Source: JBBROS01 sp963752225 (GTDB lineage: Bacteria > Pseudomonadota > Alphaproteobacteria > Acetobacterales > Acetobacteraceae). Taken from it: 64,000 nucleotides of DNA. The notes below the pieces were generated by a model. It made no database searches. It saw only the letters and a list, made by a program, of their open reading frames with translations, and was not told the origin of the DNA. The stretch covers positions 1,054,001 through 1,118,000 of the forward strand of contig CAVVXS010000007.1 in the NCBI GenBank assembly GCA_963752225.1, read 5' to 3'. Of the stretch, positions 25,248-34,179 are shown in pieces. A program made the translations under genes and the position numbers. Within the stretch, counting starts at the first letter, position 1; every line of letters starts with the position of its first letter.

Positions 25248-27488
25248 ATGCTCGCTTTGGCCCAGGCCCGGCTGCGCCGCGCGGAGGCGATCGAGGCGCA
25301 CCAGGCCGAGCTGGAAGCCGGGCTGCGCCAGGCCGCCGCCGACCGCGACGCCGTGCACCGCCAAGCGATGGCGGCCGAGGCGACGCTGGCGACGATCCAG
25401 GCCAGCACCTCGTGGCGGGTGATGCAGGCGATGCAGCGCGCCGGCCGGCTGCTCGGACGGGAGCCTGCGGCCCATTCCGGCGCCCAACCGGTGTCCGCGG
25501 CGGCCCCGGCGGCGGAACCCGCCATTGCGACCCCATCCGGGCCCGAGCCCGAGCCGGACGACGAGGGCGTGCTGGCGGTCGCTTACGCGGCGTTCCTTCG
25601 CTCCGGCCACCGCCTGGTCTTCCCCCGCCCTGCCGAGCCCGACGTCGCGGTCGTGATCGTCGCCGTGCCCGACGATCCCGCGCTGCTGCTCGCTTGCCTG
25701 CAATCCGTGCTGGCGCAGTCGGGGCCGGCATTCGAGGTCGCGCTGTCGAACCCCGGGGGCGCCGCGGCCGAACTGCTGGCCCGAACCGAGGGTCTCGTCG
25801 CCGCCCCGGGCCGCGCGGCCGCCTTGCTGCTGCTGGACGGCTCGCTGCTGCTGCGGCCCGGCGCGCTGGACGCCGCGCTCGCCGCGCTGCACCCCGATGT
25901 GGGCGCGGTCGCCGGCCGCGTCGTGCTCCCCACCGGGCTGGTCGAGCAGGCGGGCGGCGTGCTTTGGCGCGACGGCACCACCGCCGCTTACGGCGCCGGG
26001 CTGCCGGACGGGCATGCCGAAGTGATGTTCGCCCGGGACGCCGACCATGCCGGGGGCGGCCTGATGCTGACCACCCGGACGGCGTTCGAGCAAGCCGGCG
26101 GGCTCGGCAGCGACGCCGCGTTCGGCGCCGCCCTGCGCGCCGCCGGGCTGCGGGTCGCTTATGCGCCGCGGCTGGCCGCCGACCGGTTCGGACCGCCGCA
26201 GCCGCCCGTCGCCGACGCGGCGCAGCGGCGCCAGGCTTTGGCGCTGCGGGACGTCGCCTCCGGGCGGCTGCCGCCGCATCCCGGCAATCTGCTGCACGCG
26301 CGCGACCCGTCCGGGCGGTTGCGGCTGCTGGTGCTCGACGGGTTCATGCCGATGGCCGTGATGGGCGCCGGCTATCCGCGTGCTCGCGCCGTGCTGAACG
26401 AAGCGTCCGCCCTCGGCTGGGCGGTCACGCTATTCCCGATGGAGCGCGGCGACGCCGTCTGGGCGGCCACCTACGACAGCTTGGCGGAAGAGATCGAGGT
26501 ATGCGGCGGACGCGGCGCGGCGGAACTGGCCGAGTTCCTGCGCGAGCGCGCCGGCTTCTACGACGCGCTGCTGGTCAGCCGCCCCGAATACATGCGGGCG
26601 CTGCGGGCCACGCTCGCCGCCGACCCCGGCCGGCTCGGCGCCATGCGGCTGATCTACGACGCCGAGGCGCTGTTCTCGACCCGCGACCTGCAGCGTCGAC
26701 GGCTGGAGGGCAAGCCGGCGGCCGCCGCGGAGGCCGATGCGCTGGTCGCCGACGAGCTGCGGCTTTTGGACGGCGTGGACGCGGTGATGGCCGTCACCGC
26801 GTCCGAGGCCGCGGTGTTTGCCGGCGGGCAAGCGGCGCCGGTGCATGTCGTCAGCCACCCGCTCGACGTCGCCGTCGGCGTCGCCGGGTTTGCCGCTCGC
26901 GCCGGCTTCCTGTTCGTCGGCCGGCTGCTGGAGGTGCAATCGCCCAACTATGACGGGCTGGCCTGGTTTGTCGGCAAGGTCTGGCCGCGGATCCGCGCCG
27001 CACTGCCGGACGCCACCCTGACCGTCATCGGCGCCGTGATTGCCGAGCCCACAGCGCTGCAAGCGGACGGCGTTGCGCTGCTCGGCCCGGTCGCCGACCT
27101 CGCGCCGCACTACGCCGCGGCGCGGGTGTTCGTGGCACCCACCCGATTTGCCGCCGGCATTCCGATCAAGGTGCTCGAGGCCGGCGCGGCTGGCGTGCCG
27201 GTGGCGGCGACGGCGCTGGTCGCAAGCCAGCTCGGCTGGACCGATGGCGGCGAGATCGTGGCGGTGGACGAGCCCGCGGCGCTCGCCGCGCGGGCGGTCG
27301 CTTTGTACGAGGACCCCGGCCTGTGGTCGCGCACCCGCCTGGCCGCCGCCGCGCGCCTGGCTGACGAGCACGGGCCGGAGCGGTTCCGCGATGCGCTGCG
27401 GGCGGCGCTGGGCGGCGACGGCGGCCCGCCGCGGCCGGCCCGCCGCACCGGCGCCCGGTCGCTTGGATCGCCCCCGGCGGCATGCTAG
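25248..27488 (+). CDS. Two-domain glycosyltransferase (degenerate GT2 plus GT4)
   Basis: 746 residues. A short N-terminal coiled coil ends in TSWRVMQAMQRAGRLLG, a pattern seen at the head of large polysaccharide glycosyltransferases. Residues about 120-330 resemble a GT-A (GT2) domain, with VAVVIVAVPDDPALLLACLQ and GLMLTTRTAFEQAGGL, but the usual metal-binding DXD is not evident. The C-terminal 400 residues are a GT-B/GT4 domain with GFLFVGRLLEVQSPNYDGLAW and the nucleotide-sugar segment PIKVLEAGAAGVPV. ATG 25248 is the first ATG; TTG 25200, overlapping the maiA stop, would add 16 residues of the same helix and is a real alternative. It begins the glycan cluster. Confidence 0.8.
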   Translation: MLALAQARLRRAEAIEAHQAELEAGLRQAAADRDAVHRQAMAAEATLATIQASTSWRVMQAMQRAGRLLGREPAAHSGAQPVSAAAPAAEPAIATPSGPEPEPDDEGVLAVAYAAFLRSGHRLVFPRPAEPDVAVVIVAVPDDPALLLACLQSVLAQSGPAFEVALSNPGGAAAELLARTEGLVAAPGRAAALLLLDGSLLLRPGALDAALAALHPDVGAVAGRVVLPTGLVEQAGGVLWRDGTTAAYGAGLPDGHAEVMFARDADHAGGGLMLTTRTAFEQAGGLGSDAAFGAALRAAGLRVAYAPRLAADRFGPPQPPVADAAQRRQALALRDVASGRLPPHPGNLLHARDPSGRLRLLVLDGFMPMAVMGAGYPRARAVLNEASALGWAVTLFPMERGDAVWAATYDSLAEEIEVCGGRGAAELAEFLRERAGFYDALLVSRPEYMRALRATLAADPGRLGAMRLIYDAEALFSTRDLQRRRLEGKPAAAAEADALVADELRLLDGVDAVMAVTASEAAVFAGGQAAPVHVVSHPLDVAVGVAGFAARAGFLFVGRLLEVQSPNYDGLAWFVGKVWPRIRAALPDATLTVIGAVIAEPTALQADGVALLGPVADLAPHYAAARVFVAPTRFAAGIPIKVLEAGAAGVPVAATALVASQLGWTDGGEIVAVDEPAALAARAVALYEDPGLWSRTRLAAAARLADEHGPERFRDALRAALGGDGGPPRPARRTGARSLGSPPAAC

Positions 27489-29035
27489 CCGTCCCCGCGA
27501 TGACCCTCAAAGCAGCGATCGACGCCGGCCTCCGGATGGAGCAAAGCTTTTCCGGCAAGAGCGCGCCGCCGATCGCGGGCCCGGCGGAGCAGGCGCCGAT
27601 CGAGCCGCCCTCGCCACCCGCTCCCGTCGCCCTGCGCGCGGCACCGCCGGCGGCGATGGCACTCGTTGCGCCCGAGCCGCAACCGCCCCGCCGCCGCGCC
27701 CGCTTCCTGCTCGGGCTTGTTCGTCCCGCGCTGCTGCCCTTCCTCGACCGGCTCAACTCCCGCATCCGCTATGCGGTCGACCGCAGCACCGTGGCTGCCC
27801 GCCTCGCCGACGTCGAAACCCGGGCGATCGAACAGGAGGCGCACAAAGCCCTTCTTCGGGACGCGTTCGAGGCCCGCATGACGGCCCAGCTCGACCAACT
27901 CGGCGCCGCGTCGTCCCGCCTCGAGCAGAGCCTCGCCGCCGTCACCGATACGCTGGCGTCGATGGCGCATCGGCTGGACATGCTCGAGATCGGGTTGGGT
28001 GCGGTCCGCCAAGGTGCCGCGACCCAAGCAGCCGCCGGACGCCGGATGGAAGCCGCCATTGCCGCGCAACTGGAGACGGGCGCCGGGCAGATCGAACGCG
28101 TGGATCGCGATGTCGAAGCGCTGGGCGAACGGCTCGGTCGGCTGGAACAGGCGGGCGGACAGTGGCTCGATGAACGGATACGGGAGCGGTTCGAGGCCCT
28201 GCCGCACCTGTTCGCGCCGTTGCAGGGGCAGCTGGATTCACTTTTGCAGCGCAACCTGATCCCGCTCGGGCCCGACATCGCGATCCGCACCGATGACGGC
28301 TACCTGCTGGCGCCGACCGAGGATCCAGGCTTGGCGGTGGCGCTGACCGAGGCACGCGGACGCTTGGAGCCGGGCACGATCGGCGTCGCCTTGGCGCTGC
28401 TGCAACCGGGCGACACCATGGTCGACGTCGGCGGCAGCATCGGCACCTTTGCCGTGCCGGCCGCCCGCCGCGTCGGCATGGCCGGGCGGGTCATCGCGGT
28501 CGAGCCGACCCCTCGCATCGCCACGCTGCTGCGGCGCACGGCGGCCTTGAACGGCCTCGGCCAGATCGAGGTGCATGAATGCGCGGCCGGCGATTGGGAC
28601 GGCGAGGCGCAGCTTTCGTTGTCGCCGCAAACCACGCACAACTCGCTGATTCCGCCGGAGGACGTGTCGGGCGCCGTGCCGGTCGCCTTGCGCCGCCTCG
28701 ACAGCCTGGTGCCGCCGGGCAGCCCGGTGGCGCTGGTGAAGATCGACGCCGAGGGCACAGACCTGCTGGTATGGCGCGGAATGCCGCGCCTGCTGGCGGA
28801 CAATCCCGACGCTGCCGTCATCCTTGAGTTCGGTCCAGACAGCCTCGCCGGGGGCAGCTTGGCAGCAGATAGCTGGCTCGCCGACGTCGCCGCCGGCGGG
28901 CGGACCGCCTGGGCGATCGATGAGCCGACCGGACACCTGCAGCCGTTCCGGCCCGAGTGGCACCGCGGCGCAGTCTCGGTCAACGTCGTGGTGCTGCGCG
29001 GCTCACCGGCTCGGCGCGGTCTCGTGCTCGCGTGA
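27482..29035 (+). CDS. FkbM-family methyltransferase with long N-terminal extension
   Basis: 517 residues. Residues 1-75 are proline/alanine-rich and probably disordered; about 95-235 are helical with heptad-like spacing and likely form a coiled coil. The C-terminal 250 residues are an FkbM SAM-dependent methyltransferase: PGDTMVDVGGSIGTFAVP (SAM loop), VIAVEPTPRIATLLRR, NSLIPPED and VALVKIDAEGTDLLVWRGM. Such enzymes O-methylate sugars in surface glycans. The ATG at 27482 overlaps the previous stop by seven bases; ATG 27500 is an alternative. The GTG of the next gene overlaps its stop. Confidence 0.88.
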   Translation: MLAVPAMTLKAAIDAGLRMEQSFSGKSAPPIAGPAEQAPIEPPSPPAPVALRAAPPAAMALVAPEPQPPRRRARFLLGLVRPALLPFLDRLNSRIRYAVDRSTVAARLADVETRAIEQEAHKALLRDAFEARMTAQLDQLGAASSRLEQSLAAVTDTLASMAHRLDMLEIGLGAVRQGAATQAAAGRRMEAAIAAQLETGAGQIERVDRDVEALGERLGRLEQAGGQWLDERIRERFEALPHLFAPLQGQLDSLLQRNLIPLGPDIAIRTDDGYLLAPTEDPGLAVALTEARGRLEPGTIGVALALLQPGDTMVDVGGSIGTFAVPAARRVGMAGRVIAVEPTPRIATLLRRTAALNGLGQIEVHECAAGDWDGEAQLSLSPQTTHNSLIPPEDVSGAVPVALRRLDSLVPPGSPVALVKIDAEGTDLLVWRGMPRLLADNPDAAVILEFGPDSLAGGSLAADSWLADVAAGGRTAWAIDEPTGHLQPFRPEWHRGAVSVNVVVLRGSPARRGLVLA

Positions 29036-29664
29036 ACCTCGTGATCCTCGGAGCCGGCGGCCATGCAGCGGTGGTAATCGAGGCAGCGCGGGCGATGGCG
29101 TGCTTCACGCTGGTCGGCGTGCTCGACCGCGACCCGGACGCCCCCGACGTGCTCGGGGTGCCGGTGCTGGGCGACGATGACCGCCTGCCCGGGCTGCGCG
29201 CGGACGGGGTCGAGGCGGCTTTCGTGGCGCTCGGCAGCAACTTGCTGCGTGAGCGGCTGGGCGCGGTGCTGCGCGCGCAGGGGTTCGCCCTGCCGCCGAT
29301 CGTGCACCCTTCGGCGCTGGTCTCGCCGTCCGCCGGGATCGGCGACGGAGCGGTGATCATGGCGCGCGCGGTGGTCGGCGCCCGCAGCACGATCGGCGCC
29401 TTCGCGATCGTCAACACCGGCGCCGTCGTCGACCACGACAACCGTATCGGCGCTGCCGCGCACATCGCACCCGGCGTGGCCCTGGCCGGCTGCGTGTCGG
29501 TCGGCGCCCGCAGCCTCGTGGGGATCGGCAGCGCGGCCCGGCCCGGGGTCGTCATCGGCGCCGACGCGGTGGTCGGCGCCGGATCGGCGGTGGTCGCCGA
29601 CGTGCCCGACGGCGCCGCTGTCGGCGGTGTGCCGGCCCGCCCGCTGGCCCGCGCCGGCGCGTGA
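29032..29664 (+). CDS. NeuD/PglD-like sugar O- or N-acetyltransferase
   Basis: 210 residues. The N-terminal VNLVILGAGGHAAVVIEAAR is the nucleotide-sugar-binding half typical of NeuD/PglD/WbdR-type enzymes. The second half is a left-handed beta-helix built from hexapeptide repeats (for example VHPSALVSPSAGIGDGAVIM and later IAPGVALAGCVSVG), with the catalytic-type His in DHDNRIG. It uses acetyl-CoA or another acyl-CoA. Initiation is at GTG 29032, overlapping the FkbM stop (GTGA); the following gene starts the same way. Next to a DegT aminotransferase it could acylate an amino sugar such as perosamine. Confidence 0.9.
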   Translation: MNLVILGAGGHAAVVIEAARAMACFTLVGVLDRDPDAPDVLGVPVLGDDDRLPGLRADGVEAAFVALGSNLLRERLGAVLRAQGFALPPIVHPSALVSPSAGIGDGAVIMARAVVGARSTIGAFAIVNTGAVVDHDNRIGAAAHIAPGVALAGCVSVGARSLVGIGSAARPGVVIGADAVVGAGSAVVADVPDGAAVGGVPARPLARAGA

Positions 29665-30695
29665 AGGTCGGCATCGTCTCGTCGGCGGCACCGCTGATCA
29701 ATGGCGGCTACCGCTTCATCGCCGAGTGGCTCGATGCGCAGTTGCGGGCCCGCGGCCACCTTGTCGAGACCGTCTACATCCCCAGCAGCGAGGATCCGGC
29801 CACCCTGCTGGAGCAAATGACGGCGTGGAGCCTGATGGACTTGTCCGGCTACGACCGGGTCGTCACCTTCCGCCCGCCTGCGCACGTCGTGCGGCACCCG
29901 AACAAGGTCGTCTGGTTCATCCACCACATCCGCCTGTTCTACGATCTGTGGGACAGCGAGTACCGCACCTTCCCCGACACCGCCCCCTGGCGCGCGCTGC
30001 GGGCGCAGGTGCATGCGGCGGATACGGCGGCGCTCAGCAACGCGCGGCGCGTGTTCACCAACTCCGTCGTCGTGCGGCAGCGCCTGGCCGAGTTCAACGG
30101 CGTCGACGCCGAAGTGCTGTATCCGCCGGTGCTCGCGCCCGAGCGGTTCCGCGCCGGCAATTACGGCGACGAGATCGTCTGCGTTTGCCGGCTGCAGCAC
30201 CACAAGCGCCAGCATCTCCTGGTGGAGGCGTTGGCGCACACGCAAACGACGGTGCGCCTCCGCCTTTGCGGCAGCAGCTCGTCGGAGGACTACCCACGGG
30301 AGCTGCAAGCGGCAGCCGAGCGGCTCGGGGTGGCCGACCGGCTGACCATCGAGAACCGCTGGATCACCGAGGAGGAGAAAGTCCATCGGCTCGAGACCGC
30401 GCTCGCCTCCGCCTACGTGCCGTTCGACGAGGACAGCTACGGCTACCCGACGATCGAGGCGGCGCATGCGGGCAGGTGCACGGTGACGGTTGCCGACAGC
30501 GGCGGCGTGCCGGAGTTCGTCATCGATGGCACCAACGGACTCATCGCCGCACCCGACCCGCGCGCGCTCGCCGCAGCGTTCGACCGACTTCATGCCGACC
30601 GCGCCCTCGCCCGGCGAATGGGACACGCCGCCCGGGATCGGGTGGCGTCGCTCGGCATCGACTGGGACACTGTCGTGGCGAAGCTGCTCGCTTGA
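29661..30695 (+). CDS. Glycosyltransferase family 4
   Basis: 344 residues of the GT-B fold. N-terminus MKVGIVSSAAPLINGGYRFI has the glycine loop; the C-terminal donor site includes EIVCVCRLQHHKRQHLLVEAL and FDEDSYGYPTIEAAHAGRC with the conserved E-X7-E type pattern, then SGGVPEFVIDGTNGL. It initiates at GTG 29661 overlapping the previous stop. The next gene is a related glycosyltransferase (shared PFDEDS-GY-T-EA motif), so the pair probably arose by tandem duplication. It acts at the cytoplasmic face of the inner membrane on a lipid-linked or nucleotide-activated sugar. Confidence 0.88.
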   Translation: MKVGIVSSAAPLINGGYRFIAEWLDAQLRARGHLVETVYIPSSEDPATLLEQMTAWSLMDLSGYDRVVTFRPPAHVVRHPNKVVWFIHHIRLFYDLWDSEYRTFPDTAPWRALRAQVHAADTAALSNARRVFTNSVVVRQRLAEFNGVDAEVLYPPVLAPERFRAGNYGDEIVCVCRLQHHKRQHLLVEALAHTQTTVRLRLCGSSSSEDYPRELQAAAERLGVADRLTIENRWITEEEKVHRLETALASAYVPFDEDSYGYPTIEAAHAGRCTVTVADSGGVPEFVIDGTNGLIAAPDPRALAAAFDRLHADRALARRMGHAARDRVASLGIDWDTVVAKLLA

Positions 30696-31736
30696 AGGTG
30701 CTGGTGCTCACCACCCGGGTGCCATTCATCCATGGCGGTGCCGAGGAGTTGCGCGACCATCTGGTGCTGAACCTGCGCCGGGCCGGAGCGCAGGCGGAGG
30801 CCATGAGCCTGCCGTTCCGCTGGGACCCGGCCGAACGCCTGCTTGAGGAGATGTGGATCGCCCGTACGCTGCGGGTCGAGAACGTCGACCGGGTGATCGC
30901 GCTGAAATTCCCGGCCTATCTGGTGCCGCACGGCAACAAGGTGTGCTGGGTGCTGCACCAGTACCCGGCAGGCCTACGACCTGTTCGACGCCGGGCAATC
31001 GAACATCCCGCCGACCCCGCGCGGCGACACGATCCGCGGCATGATCCGCGCCGCCGACAATGCAGCGCTGGGCGACGCCCGGGCGCTGTTCACCCTGTCG
31101 CCGACCGGGCAGGACCGGTTGCGCCGTTACAACGGGCTGGACGCCGCCGTGCTGCCGCAGCCGCTCAACGACCCCGAGCTGTTTACCGGCGGTGAACCCG
31201 CGCGCAAGGACGGGTCCGGCTACGTGTTCGCCGGCGGCCGGGTCGGCCGGGCCAAGCGGCAAGCGATGCTGGTCCGCGCCCTCGTTCACGCGCCCTCGGT
31301 GCGCCTGGTGGTTGCGGGGCCGCCCGACGAGCCCGGCGACGGCCCCGCGCTGCAGGCGCTAGCAGCCGAGCTGGGCGTCGCCGACCGGCTCACCCTCGAC
31401 CTGCGCTTCCTGCCGCGTCCCGAACTCGCCGCACTGGTCAACGGCGCCACCGCCTGCGCCTACATCCCGTTCGACGAGGACAGCGTCGGCTACGTGACCA
31501 TGGAGGCGTTCGAGGCCGGCAAGCCGGTCGTCACCACGACCGATGCCGGCGGCGTGCTGGAAATCGTGCACCACGGCCACACCGGGCTGGTCGCCGAGCC
31601 CGCCCCGGAAGCGCTCGGCGCCGCCTTGACCGCGGCGACCGCGAGCAAGGCCGCCGCCCTGGGCCTGGCCGGCCGGCGGCTGCTGGCCGAACGGGCGTTG
31701 ACCTGGCCGCGCACCGTCGAACGGCTGCTGGCATGA
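30692..31736 (+). pseudogene. Glycosyltransferase family 4, interrupted by a one-base frameshift
   Basis: The reading frame starts at TTG 30692, overlapping the previous stop, with LKVLVLTTRVPFIHGGAEEL. It runs in frame to LHQY at about 30964 and continues in another frame as RQAYDLFDAGQSNIPPT and onward through YIPFDEDSVGYVTMEAFEAG to the stop at 31736. The join is at three C's (30964-30966) where two would keep the frame, giving the expected LHQYRQAYDL. Both halves are well conserved and the downstream stop overlaps the next ATG. Either a recent inactivation or an assembly error; joined, the protein would have about 347 residues, like its upstream paralogue. Confidence 0.8.
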
Positions 31737-33007
31737 AGCTTGTTTGGGCCGGGCCTTGGAACGACCACTCGGCCATCGCGGCGTTCGGCGTGGGAGTGGT
31801 GGACGAGCTGGCCGCCCGCGGCCACGAGGTCGAGGTGCTGCGGACCGAGGTCGGCGCCGAGCTGGCGCGGCCGCCGCTGCCGGCGCCCGGCTCGGTCGCG
31901 GCGGTGCACGAGCGCGACATCGGCCGGCTCAACCACGACCGTGACGGCATCATCGTCAACCTCGGCAACTACTCGGGCTTCCACGCCGGGGCGGTGCCGC
32001 TGATGTTCCACAGCGCGCCGCTGCTGATCCTGCACGACGCGACCCTCGGCGGCCTGGTGAACGGCTGGCGGCAGATGCTGGGACCCGACGGATGGCGGGT
32101 CGAGCGCTTCACGGCGGGCCGGGGCTCGGTCGCCCCGTTCTGCGGCCTGGCGTCGGGCGTGATCGTTCATGGCGAGCATTGCCGGGCCGAGGCGGAAGCG
32201 GCCTGCGCCGGGCCGGTCGCCGTCGTCCCGCTCTCCTGGACGACGCCCGAACTGCCGCCGCCACGCCCGATCGAGGGGCGCCTGGTGGTCACCACGGTGG
32301 GGCACGTCAACAGCAACAAGCGCGCCGACGCCGTCATTCGCGCGCTCGGCGCCTCGGCGCGGCTGCGCGAGCGGGTCCTGTATATCCTGGCCGGTCCCTG
32401 TGAAGACGATGAACGCGAACGCCTGCTGGCCTTGGCTCGCCGGGTCGGCGCGCCCGAGCCGCATTTCACCGGCTGGGTGCCGGACGAGATGCTGCGGATG
32501 CTGCTGGCCGGCACCGACGTGATCAGCTGCCTGCGGTTTCCGGCGCTGGAGGGCGGATCGGCGTCGCTGATCCTGGCGCTGTTGTCGGGCCGGCCGACGC
32601 TCGTGTCGGACCATGCGAGCTATGCCGAACTGCCCGACGGCCTGGTGCTGAAATGCCCGCCGGGCCAGGAGGCCGGGGCCGTGCTGCACCACCTCGAAAC
32701 CATCCTCGACGACCCGGACTCGGCCCGGGCGATGGCGGATCGGGCCCGCGCCTACGCCCGGGCGCGCCACGCGCCGGCCGCCTACGTGGACCGGCTGCTG
32801 CCGGCGCTTGATGCGGCAACGCGTGCGCAACCTGCCGTGCGAACCGCGATCGCGATTGGACGCGGCTTGCTGGACCTTGGTATGTTGCCGGGCGATCCGG
32901 TGACGGAACGTCTGCAGTCCGCGTTGTCCGGATTGCTGGCCGGGCGGCAGCCGGGGTTGGCACCGGGCGGCGTTCGGGACAGGGATGAGCAGGAGCTTCG
33001 GGCATGA
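31733..33007 (+). CDS. Glycosyltransferase, GT4-like
   Basis: 424 residues, GT-B fold. The N-terminus MKLVWAGPWNDHSAIAAFGV is of the type seen in large polysaccharide clusters; the C-terminal half has VVTTVGHVNSNKRADAVIRAL, LYILAGPCEDDERERL and ALEGGSASLILALLSGRPTLV, the donor-binding region. The last 60 residues are less conserved. The ATG overlaps the stop of the frameshifted neighbour (ATGA), and its own stop overlaps the aminotransferase start. Acceptor and donor cannot be predicted. GT4 is the best family call, but divergence is greater than for its neighbours. Confidence 0.82.
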   Translation: MKLVWAGPWNDHSAIAAFGVGVVDELAARGHEVEVLRTEVGAELARPPLPAPGSVAAVHERDIGRLNHDRDGIIVNLGNYSGFHAGAVPLMFHSAPLLILHDATLGGLVNGWRQMLGPDGWRVERFTAGRGSVAPFCGLASGVIVHGEHCRAEAEAACAGPVAVVPLSWTTPELPPPRPIEGRLVVTTVGHVNSNKRADAVIRALGASARLRERVLYILAGPCEDDERERLLALARRVGAPEPHFTGWVPDEMLRMLLAGTDVISCLRFPALEGGSASLILALLSGRPTLVSDHASYAELPDGLVLKCPPGQEAGAVLHHLETILDDPDSARAMADRARAYARARHAPAAYVDRLLPALDAATRAQPAVRTAIAIGRGLLDLGMLPGDPVTERLQSALSGLLAGRQPGLAPGGVRDRDEQELRA

Positions 33008-34179
33008 GTGACCCACGGACGGACCGGATCGGTCCGCTTGCGTCCAAGGCGACGCCCTTGCCGCTGCTTCCGGTGTATCGCCCGGACTTGTCGGGCAACG
33101 AGCGCGCCTACGTGCTGGAGTGCCTGGACAGCTCGTGGATCAGCTCGCTCGGCACCTTCATCGAGCGGTTCGAGCGCGCCGTGGCCGAACTTACCGGCGC
33201 CCGCCATGCGATTGCCGTGTGCAACGGCACGGTGGCGCTGCATCTCGCGGTCCACTGCCTCGACATCGGGCCCGGCGACGAGGTGATCGTCCCCTCCTTC
33301 ACCTACATTTCGAGCGTCAACACGGTGGCCCAGACTGGCGCGACCCCGGTGTTCTGCGAAAGCCGGAGGTCGGATTGGCTGATCGACGTGGATGACGTCG
33401 CCCGGCGCATCACCCCGCGCACCAAGGCGATCATGGCGGTGCACCTTTATGGTCATCCCTGCGACATGCCAGCCCTGATGGCGCTGGCGGAGCGCCATGG
33501 GATCGCGGTTATCGAGGACTGCGCCGAAGCGCTCGGCACCACGCTGGGCGGCCGCCATGTCGGCCGGTTCGGCGCGGTCGGCACCTTCAGCTTCTTCGGC
33601 AACAAGACCGTCACCACCGGCGAAGGCGGCATGGTGATCTGCGACGACGACGCGCTCGCCGCGCGGCTGCGCCAGACTAAGGGCCAGGGCCAGTCGCTCA
33701 CTCGGCGCTACTGGCACGAGATCCTGGGCTTCAACTACCGCATGACCAACATCGCCGCCGCGATCGGCACGGCGCAGATGGAGCGGCTTCCGGGGATCCT
33801 GCGCCGCAAACGGGCGCTGGCAGCGCGCTACCGGGCGTTGCTTGCGGACGCGCCGGTCACATTCCAGGAGGCTGTGCCCGGCACCGTCGGCTCCGATTGG
33901 CTGGTCAGCCTGCTGCTGCCGGAGGGCGCCGACCGGGAGCGGGTGATGGCCGACTTGCAGGCCGGCGGCATCGAAACCCGCCCGGTGTTCTTTCCGGCGC
34001 ATCACATGCCGATGTATGCCCAAGGGTCTTCGCCACCGCTCGAGCTGCCGGTGGCGGAGGCGATCGCCGCGCGGGGCATTTCGCTGCCGAGCTACCCGGA
34101 CCTCATGCCGCGCGACGTGGAGCGGGTGGCCGCTTCACTGCGCCACGCTTTGCTGCTGCAAGGGATCGTCGGCCGGTGA
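33004..34179 (+). CDS. DegT/DnrJ/EryC1 sugar aminotransferase (perosamine synthase-like)
   Basis: PLP enzyme of 391 residues, transferring the amino group of glutamate to a nucleotide-linked keto-sugar. PLP-lysine is Lys201 in SFFGNKTVTTGEGGMV; the cofactor-ring Asp is Asp172 in EDCAEALGTT; the substrate loop is SSWISSLGTFIERFE. The NKTVTTGEGG context is characteristic of GDP-perosamine synthases (PerA/RfbE) and close relatives such as PglE. ATG overlaps the upstream stop. Together with the acetyltransferase in the same chain of genes it suggests an N-acylated amino sugar in the surface glycan. The exact sugar cannot be read from sequence. Confidence 0.92.
   Translation: MSDPRTDRIGPLASKATPLPLLPVYRPDLSGNERAYVLECLDSSWISSLGTFIERFERAVAELTGARHAIAVCNGTVALHLAVHCLDIGPGDEVIVPSFTYISSVNTVAQTGATPVFCESRRSDWLIDVDDVARRITPRTKAIMAVHLYGHPCDMPALMALAERHGIAVIEDCAEALGTTLGGRHVGRFGAVGTFSFFGNKTVTTGEGGMVICDDDALAARLRQTKGQGQSLTRRYWHEILGFNYRMTNIAAAIGTAQMERLPGILRRKRALAARYRALLADAPVTFQEAVPGTVGSDWLVSLLLPEGADRERVMADLQAGGIETRPVFFPAHHMPMYAQGSSPPLELPVAEAIAARGISLPSYPDLMPRDVERVAASLRHALLLQGIVGR

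Noticed and set aside
24573..27488. A single 971-codon frame covering maiA and the glycosyltransferase
   Set aside because: The first 200 codons are out of frame with maiA and have shadow composition; the real glycosyltransferase begins after the maiA stop.
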